This document shows, in pieces, positions 12,890 through 17,141 of a DNA stretch of 17,141 nt. Position 1 is the stretch's first letter; each line of letters opens with the position of its first letter. Below the pieces are notes generated by a model. That model did no database searches. It was not told the origin of the DNA and saw nothing but the letters and a program-made list of their open reading frames with translations. The position numbers and the translations under genes are program-made. This stretch comes from DATBAK01 sp038240075 (lineage in GTDB: Bacteria; Actinomycetota; Acidimicrobiia; IMCC26256; PALSA-610), in the NCBI GenBank assembly GCA_038240075.1, contig JBBSEC010000100.1, positions 1-17,141 on the forward strand, given 5' to 3'.

Positions 12890-13750
12890 CTACGGAAGTC
12901 CGGCTCCGGCGACGTCGACGGTGCGCGTCCGGATGCGTCCCGGACGCTTCGAAACCGTCTCCGCGGCGGTGGCCATCTCCGACGTGCAGATGTAGAGCGT
13001 GCGGCGGTCGTCGCCACCGAGCATGCACGCAAAGGCCGCTTGCTCGGTCGGGATCTCCTCGAGCACCTCGCCGCCCTCGGCCACCCGCAGGCAGCGGCGG
13101 CTGAGCGGGCACGCCAGCCAGATCGCACCCTCGGCGTCGAGGCAGATGCCGTCGGGCAGCGCACCCTCGAGCTGCGCCCACACCCTTCGGTTCGTGAGCC
13201 GGCCGTCGGGCTCGATCGTGAAGGCCGTGAGGCAGCCCGCAACCGTCTCGCCGACGATCAGCGTCCGGCCGTCGGGCGTGATCACGGTGCCGTTCGGGAA
13301 TCGCATGTCGTCGGCGGCCGTGGTCGCGGTCCCGTCGGGATCCACCGCGATGACCGTGGCGGGGCGCGGGCGCTCGCCGGCGTCGAGGTCGAAGCCGAAG
13401 TTGCCGATGTAGGCGCGGCCGTCGGCGGTGACGACCATGTCGTTGCAGTGGAACGTGGCCAGCGCGGAGAGATCGGCGACCTCGACGAGGCTGTTGCCCC
13501 CACCGTTCGTGCCCGAATCGAGGCGGAGCAGGCGCCGGTCGATCATCGAGACGATGAGGAGCCGGCCGTCGGGCGTCCATCCGAGGCCGGAGGGCTGCTG
13601 CTCGACGCGGACGATCTCCTCCACCGACCCGTCGGGAGCGAGCGCGAGCACCTGGTGTGCGTGCTGATCGGAGAAGAAGAGCCGGCCGTCGTGCCACCGC
13701 GGTCCCTCGGGGAACGCCAGACCCTCGAGCACGGTCACCGGCTCAGCCAT
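12890..13750 (-). CDS. SMP-30/gluconolactonase-like lactonase
   Basis: The 286-residue protein belongs to the SMP-30/gluconolactonase/LRE family, six-bladed propellers that hydrolyse sugar or other lactones using one divalent metal. Family metal ligands can be placed at Glu15 (FPEGPRW), Asn103 (FHCNDMV), Asn153 (RFPNGTV) and Asp200 (LPDGICLD), matching human SMP30 Glu18, Asn103, Asn154 and Asp204. No signal peptide is seen, so it is probably cytoplasmic. The ATG at 13750 was chosen because AGGAGG lies six bases upstream and the start overlaps the transporter stop by eight bases; upstream sequence in this frame is arginine-rich and not protein-like. The coupling suggests the lactone, or a related compound, is what the transporter moves. 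The exact substrate is unknown. Confidence 0.9.
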   Translation of the reverse strand: MAEPVTVLEGLAFPEGPRWHDGRLFFSDQHAHQVLALAPDGSVEEIVRVEQQPSGLGWTPDGRLLIVSMIDRRLLRLDSGTNGGGNSLVEVADLSALATFHCNDMVVTADGRAYIGNFGFDLDAGERPRPATVIAVDPDGTATTAADDMRFPNGTVITPDGRTLIVGETVAGCLTAFTIEPDGRLTNRRVWAQLEGALPDGICLDAEGAIWLACPLSRRCLRVAEGGEVLEEIPTEQAAFACMLGGDDRRTLYICTSEMATAAETVSKRPGRIRTRTVDVAGAGLP

Positions 13751-15434
13751 CGTCGTCCTCCTCGGTCGCAGTCTGCCGCGACTCGGGTTCACCCGGCTCG
13801 GGTGGTGGAGCCGGCGGTTCGGAGTCACGGCCGAGAGGCTCCTCCGCGGCCGACGGGCTGACATCGTCGAGTGTGCGTCCGAACGTCTCGGGGAGCGCGG
13901 GCACGACGAACGCGGCGAGCAACGACGCGATGCCGCAGAACGCGATCGCGCGGCCGATGCCGCCGAACGGATCGGAGAGCTGCCCCGCGAGCACGAGACC
14001 GCCGGCGGAGCCGACCACGCTGATCCCCACGAGGAACGCGTTCGCGGTGCCGCGCACCTCCGTCGCGAACAGCTCGGCTCCGAGGGTCGCCAACACGATG
14101 CCGGCGACCGCGCCGGTCACCGTCGCGAACGCCGATGTGACCCACAGCGACGGGCCACCGGTGAGGAAGAACACCATCTGCGTCCCGGTCGCCACGAACA
14201 ACGAGACGCTCGCGAGCGGTCTTCGGCGTCCGCGTTCGGCGAGCCGGCTCGCGATCACGACGCCGACGATCCCGGGCACCACCGTGGTCACGGCCAGGAG
14301 CATCACGATGCCCGCGCCCGAGAAGTGCCGCACGTCTTGCAGGTAGCGGTTGCTCAATTGCGACGACGGCGCGTTGAAGACATTGGTGAGCAGCGCGATG
14401 GCCGCGAGCACCATGAATCTTCGCCCGTAGGTGGGGCCGAGCACCTCGCGGAGCTGGCCGCGCGAGATCCGAGTGGAGACGATCGCGTGGTACCGACGGG
14501 TCTCGGTGAGCTCGCGCGCGAGACGGGGGATCATGAGCAGCACGAGCGCGCTGAGCGCGAACGACACCCGCCACGCCTGGCGTCCCTGATCGGCGATCGG
14601 CAGGGTGAGGACCGCGAACGAGAAGCCGAACCCGCCCGCGAGCCCAAGCATCGCGGTCGAGAACGCGCGCGCGCCCTCCGGCGCCTCCTCCACGGCCGCG
14701 ATCGCGGCGACGGTGAACGTGGAGTTCACGAACGCGCGCGTGAGGATCTGCAAGCTCGTGAACGACGCGAGGCTGGGTGCGAATGCCGAAGCCGCGTTGG
14801 TGACGCAGACGCCGATCACGCAGATGAGCAGCATGCGTCGGCGCCCGACGCGGTCCGACATCGCGGTGGCGACGAGCGACACGATCACGCCCGCACGTGA
14901 GATCGCGAGCGCGTTGCCGAGCCGCGCGTCCGACGCGTGGAACGCCGTCGCGATGAAGTCGGAGTTCTGACCGAACAGGCCGCCGCCAAAGCCGGCGATG
15001 GCGGTCGCGAACGCCGTCGCCGAGAGCAGCGCCGCCTGGCCGGGATCGAAGCCGACGTCGGGCAGCGCGGCGACTCCCTTCGGTGCGGGTGGCAGCTCGC
15101 GACCGGCGACGACGGCCTCGACGGATTCCGCGGCGTGGCGCACGCTGCGACGCAACGCGGTCGCGATGAGCGGACCGATGGCCCACCAGAAGAACGGGAC
15201 CGAGAAGTCGGTGGCGGCTTCGACGGTCATGATCGATCCGGGCGCGCCGTTCGTCGACGAGTCGGCGGCCTCCACCGAGACGGTGAGCTGCGCGTCGGCG
15301 GATCCGGTCTCCAACGAGGCGGTGAGCACTCCGCCCGCGTCGCCGGTGACACCGAGTGCTGTGCGGGCCGCCTGCTCGACGGTCGCTACCGGTGCGTCGA
15401 GGCGGACGAGCATCCGGCGGCGCACGTTTGGCAT
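13743..15434 (-). CDS. MFS transporter with an extra N-terminal soluble domain
   Basis: The 563-residue protein is a 12-helix major facilitator. The core runs from about 125 to 525, with the signature loop SDRVGRRRML between helices 2 and 3, and a second-half counterpart SRLAERGRRRPLA. The C-terminal 35 residues form an acidic, proline-rich tail. Before the core, residues 1-125 form a soluble-looking domain, LVRLDAPVATVEQAARTALG through TVEAATDFSVPFFWWAIGPL and TALRRSVRHAAESVEAVVAG, which looks like the end of a START/SRPBCC-type domain; this is unusual for an MFS protein. The ATG at 15434 has no clear ribosome binding site; ATG at 15413 is an alternative. It overlaps the lactonase gene and is divergent from bcp, 47 bases away. 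The substrate is unknown. Confidence 0.85.
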   Translation of the reverse strand: MPNVRRRMLVRLDAPVATVEQAARTALGVTGDAGGVLTASLETGSADAQLTVSVEAADSSTNGAPGSIMTVEAATDFSVPFFWWAIGPLIATALRRSVRHAAESVEAVVAGRELPPAPKGVAALPDVGFDPGQAALLSATAFATAIAGFGGGLFGQNSDFIATAFHASDARLGNALAISRAGVIVSLVATAMSDRVGRRRMLLICVIGVCVTNAASAFAPSLASFTSLQILTRAFVNSTFTVAAIAAVEEAPEGARAFSTAMLGLAGGFGFSFAVLTLPIADQGRQAWRVSFALSALVLLMIPRLARELTETRRYHAIVSTRISRGQLREVLGPTYGRRFMVLAAIALLTNVFNAPSSQLSNRYLQDVRHFSGAGIVMLLAVTTVVPGIVGVVIASRLAERGRRRPLASVSLFVATGTQMVFFLTGGPSLWVTSAFATVTGAVAGIVLATLGAELFATEVRGTANAFLVGISVVGSAGGLVLAGQLSDPFGGIGRAIAFCGIASLLAAFVVPALPETFGRTLDDVSPSAAEEPLGRDSEPPAPPPEPGEPESRQTATEEDDDG

Positions 15435-15481
15435 GCTACGGCCGGTGCGTCGGACCAGCCCGGCGCCGGATGGAGGACGAC

Positions 15482-15937
15482 ATGGCCCTTGCGGTCGGAG
15501 ACAAGGCCCCCAACTTCGCTCTGGTCGACCAGCATGGGAAGAAGGTGAAGCTGTCTGACTTCAAGGGTCAGAAGCTGATCGTGTACTTCTACCCGAAGGC
15601 CGACACTCCCGGTTGCACGACGCAGTCGTGCGAGTTGCGCGACGCCCACCCGCAGTTGAAGCGCCTCGGTGTGTCGATCGTCGGCATCAGTCCCGATGCG
15701 CCGGCGAAGCAGCTCAAGTTCGACGACAAGTACTCGCTGGGCTTCCCGCTCCTGGCCGACACCGATCACGCGGTGGCCGAGGCGTGGGACGCGTGGGGCG
15801 AGAAGTCGCTCTACGGCAAGAAGTACTTCGGCATCATCCGCTCGGCCTTCGTCGTCGACGAGAAGGGCAAGCTCGCGGGCGTCTTCCCGAAGGTCAGCCC
15901 CAAAGACACCGTCAAGAAGGTGAAGAGCGCGCTGTAG
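15482..15937 (+). CDS. bcp: Thioredoxin-dependent thiol peroxidase (Bcp/PrxQ-type peroxiredoxin)
   Basis: This 151-residue cytoplasmic enzyme reduces hydrogen peroxide and organic hydroperoxides with electrons from thioredoxin. The peroxidatic Cys45 lies in YPKADTPGCTTQSCELRD, and Cys50 five residues on is the resolving cysteine, as in E. coli Bcp (Cys45, Cys50). The N-terminus GDKAPNFAL and the ending KVSPKDTVKKVKSAL are typical, and the length is normal. The ATG at 15482 is preceded by GGAGG five bases upstream. It is transcribed alone, divergent from the transporter and convergent with the gene at 15953. Confidence 0.96.
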   Translation: MALAVGDKAPNFALVDQHGKKVKLSDFKGQKLIVYFYPKADTPGCTTQSCELRDAHPQLKRLGVSIVGISPDAPAKQLKFDDKYSLGFPLLADTDHAVAEAWDAWGEKSLYGKKYFGIIRSAFVVDEKGKLAGVFPKVSPKDTVKKVKSAL

Positions 15938-15954
15938 ACGCGGACGGGCGCGTC
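15937..15954. terminator. Small hairpin spanning the stops of two convergent genes
   Basis: GACGCG (15937-15942) pairs perfectly with CGCGTC (15949-15954) around a six-base loop. It starts on the last base of the bcp stop and ends within the stop of the opposing gene, so it could serve both as a compact terminator. No T-tract is present. Confidence 0.3.
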
Positions 15955-16480
15955 ACGATCCGGCCTCTCCCGTCACCGACCACGACTCGATGGCGTTCTC
16001 GAGAATCCATTCGGGCTTCTCGGTATTGCGAGCGACGAAGTAGCGCGTGTGATCGCCCTCGAGATGCTGCGCCTGGACGACGAGGAACAGGTCTTCCCCG
16101 CGGTCTCTCACCTTGACCCAGGCCGCCGCGGCCTGCGCCGCCCCGCCGTTCGCCGCCGCGCCGTTCGCGGCGCCCCCGTTCGCGGCCGCAGCGTTGTCGG
16201 CTTTGGCCGCGGCAGCCGTGCCGACGGCGGTCCCCGCGGGCGCCACCCCGCGGGCCTGCACGTCGGCGGCCGCGATCCACGCCGTCGCAATGAGCCCGAC
16301 CGCGATGATGATCGCCGCGGCCGCGATCTTCGCGACCTTCACCGACTGCGGGTCGCTGTCGGTGATCGTGAAGAGCGCGATCGCCGCGCCCCCAAGTGAC
16401 GTGATGGTCGCGGCTCCACCGCTGACCTTCGTCAGTGCGAGCGACGTTCCCTGAATCGGTCCGTCATCTGCCGATGCCAT
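15953..16480 (-). CDS. Hypothetical membrane protein with Ala/Gly/Asn-rich linker
   Basis: I do not recognise the family. The 175-residue protein has a clear membrane helix at about 50-71 (AKIAAAAIIIAVGLIATAWIA) and a weaker hydrophobic segment at 20-39 (GGAATITSLGGAAIALFTI). A low-complexity linker of Ala, Gly and Asn follows at about 84-120, with NGGAANGAAANGG, and then a compact C-terminal domain (121-175) with WVKVRDRGEDLFLVVQAQHL, RYFVARN and PEWILENAIESW. The domain could face either side of the membrane. The ATG at 16480 has an excellent GGGAGG ribosome site five bases upstream and a plausible promoter at 16516-16544. It is convergent with bcp; nothing in the context suggests a function. 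Confidence 0.8.
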   Translation of the reverse strand: MASADDGPIQGTSLALTKVSGGAATITSLGGAAIALFTITDSDPQSVKVAKIAAAAIIIAVGLIATAWIAAADVQARGVAPAGTAVGTAAAAKADNAAAANGGAANGAAANGGAAQAAAAWVKVRDRGEDLFLVVQAQHLEGDHTRYFVARNTEKPEWILENAIESWSVTGEAGS

Positions 16481-16515
16481 GAGGACCTCCCACGAGAGCC
16501 GGATACCGAGCCGTT

Positions 16516-16544
16516 CTTATCGACCGTTCGTTAACCGGCTGCAA
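16516..16544 (-). promoter_or_regulatory. Probable promoter of the hypothetical membrane protein gene
   Basis: On the minus strand TTGCAG (16544 to 16539) and GATAAG (16521 to 16516) are separated by exactly 17 bases, a standard spacing for a housekeeping sigma factor. Transcription would start near 16509, giving a leader of about 28 bases before the ATG at 16480. The spacer includes the palindrome GTTAAC, which might be an operator. Sequence match only. Confidence 0.4.
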
Positions 16545-16570
16545 ACGCACCGATGCCGGAGCGCGCACGT

Positions 16571-17141
16571 TCAGGTGCTGCCGATATGTCGGCGGTCGGG
16601 GTTGGTGACGGTGAAGGTGGTGCCGTCGAAGGTCGCGTGCCAGCCCGGTTTGTGGAGCACGTGGTGGTGGTAGTCACAGAAGAAGGCGAGGTTGGCGACG
16701 ATGGTGGGGCCGGCGGGCCAGGCGATGACGTGGTGGACTTGGCCGTGGGTGCGGTCGCAGCCGGGATATCGGCACCGGCCTTGGTCTCGGAAGATCACCG
16801 CTCTTCGTAACTTGCGTGAGGGTCGGTAGATAGTGGCGCCGACGTCGAGCGGCTTGCCGTCCGCACCCGTGACGATGATCTGGAGTTTCGAGTCGCAGAG
16901 CAGCTCACTGATCTGGCTCGAAACCAGTGACAGGTCGCCGGTCGTCTCGAACTCGCCGGATCGGAGCGACTCGAGGGGCACGGTGATCGCAATATGGGGT
17001 CGTTCGCCGTCCTCGGTCGGGCTTTCACCGCGGTCGAGGAACGACTGGCAGATCCGCGCGGCCGCGGCGGCGCGTGATTTCGTGGCGCTCGACGCGATGA
17101 TCCGCCGGTACCAGACGCTCTGCGATGAGCTCGATGACAAG
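16571..17141 (-). CDS. HNH endonuclease domain protein of the DUF222 type, C-terminal part (5' end outside window)
   Basis: The frame is open to the right edge; 189 complete codons of the C-terminal half are seen. The end carries an HNH nuclease domain: RDQGRCRYPGCDRTHGQVHH with a CxxxxC pair and the HH catalytic start, then the Asn of VANLAFFC, and CDYHHHVLHKPGW with the final histidines. This layout is that of the DUF222/HNH (13E12-repeat-like) proteins found in many copies in actinobacterial genomes; their role is unsettled and mobility is suspected. The part before it (PHIAITVPLESLRS, GDLSLVSSQISELLCDSKL) is typical of the middle of the same family. The domain looks intact, but the start is not visible. 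The stop at 16571 is 90 bases from the next gene. Confidence 0.9.
   Translation of the reverse strand, partial: LSSSSSQSVWYRRIIASSATKSRAAAAARICQSFLDRGESPTEDGERPHIAITVPLESLRSGEFETTGDLSLVSSQISELLCDSKLQIIVTGADGKPLDVGATIYRPSRKLRRAVIFRDQGRCRYPGCDRTHGQVHHVIAWPAGPTIVANLAFFCDYHHHVLHKPGWHATFDGTTFTVTNPDRRHIGST

Overview
The window is a high-GC, densely packed chromosomal segment from an actinobacterium. The best guess is a member of the Acidimicrobiia. This rests on GC-rich third codon positions with long shadow frames, a DUF222-type HNH protein, frequent GTG starts, and a tandem GYWLVASDGG-type propeller repeat that I associate with Ilumatobacter-like genomes. The lineage call is inference; no rRNA gene is present.

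Layout from left to right. (1) Positions 1-1088 hold the end of a trp operon, with the trpB 3' end followed by trpA. (2) Positions 1212-2408 encode an NADP-type isocitrate dehydrogenase. (3) Positions 2501-4238, on the minus strand, hold a two-gene unit: a SigE-like ECF sigma factor and an overlapping single-pass membrane protein that is probably its anti-sigma factor. Hairpins sharing a short core flank this unit. (4) Positions 4416-7341, on the minus strand, hold the dTDP-rhamnose operon rfbA-rfbB-rfbD, with no rfbC (epimerase) in the window. (5) Positions 7372-9281, on the plus strand, hold a small HIT-like protein with CxxC pairs, followed by an FGGY sugar kinase of unknown substrate. (6) Positions 9292-12801, on the minus strand, hold a DUF1800 gene and a Tat-exported DUF1501 gene. 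The second ends in seven repeats of about 42 residues that probably form a seven-bladed propeller. (7) Positions 12890-15434, on the minus strand, hold an MFS transporter with an unusual N-terminal soluble domain, overlapping an SMP-30/gluconolactonase-like lactonase. (8) Positions 15482-15937 encode a Bcp-type peroxiredoxin. (9) Positions 15953-16480, on the minus strand, encode a hypothetical membrane protein with an Ala/Gly/Asn linker. (10) From 16571 to the right edge, on the minus strand, lies the 3' part of a DUF222/HNH gene.

How the genes work together. trpBA and the isocitrate dehydrogenase are housekeeping metabolism. The rfb genes supply activated deoxysugar for cell-surface glycans. 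The sigma/anti-sigma pair may sense an envelope signal. The MFS transporter and lactonase form a tight operon that suggests uptake or export of a sugar-like or lactone compound followed by ring opening; the FGGY kinase could act in the same route, but they are not co-transcribed. DUF1800 and DUF1501 proteins are a recurrent pair of unknown biochemical function.

No tRNA, rRNA, CRISPR array, insertion sequence or phage gene was recognised. No gene-free stretch exceeds 300 bases; the longest is 4239-4415. The most interesting candidates for follow-up are the twin hairpins around the sigma unit, the propeller fusion, the HIT-like protein, the transporter N-terminal domain, and a hairpin that hides the DUF1800 ribosome binding site.
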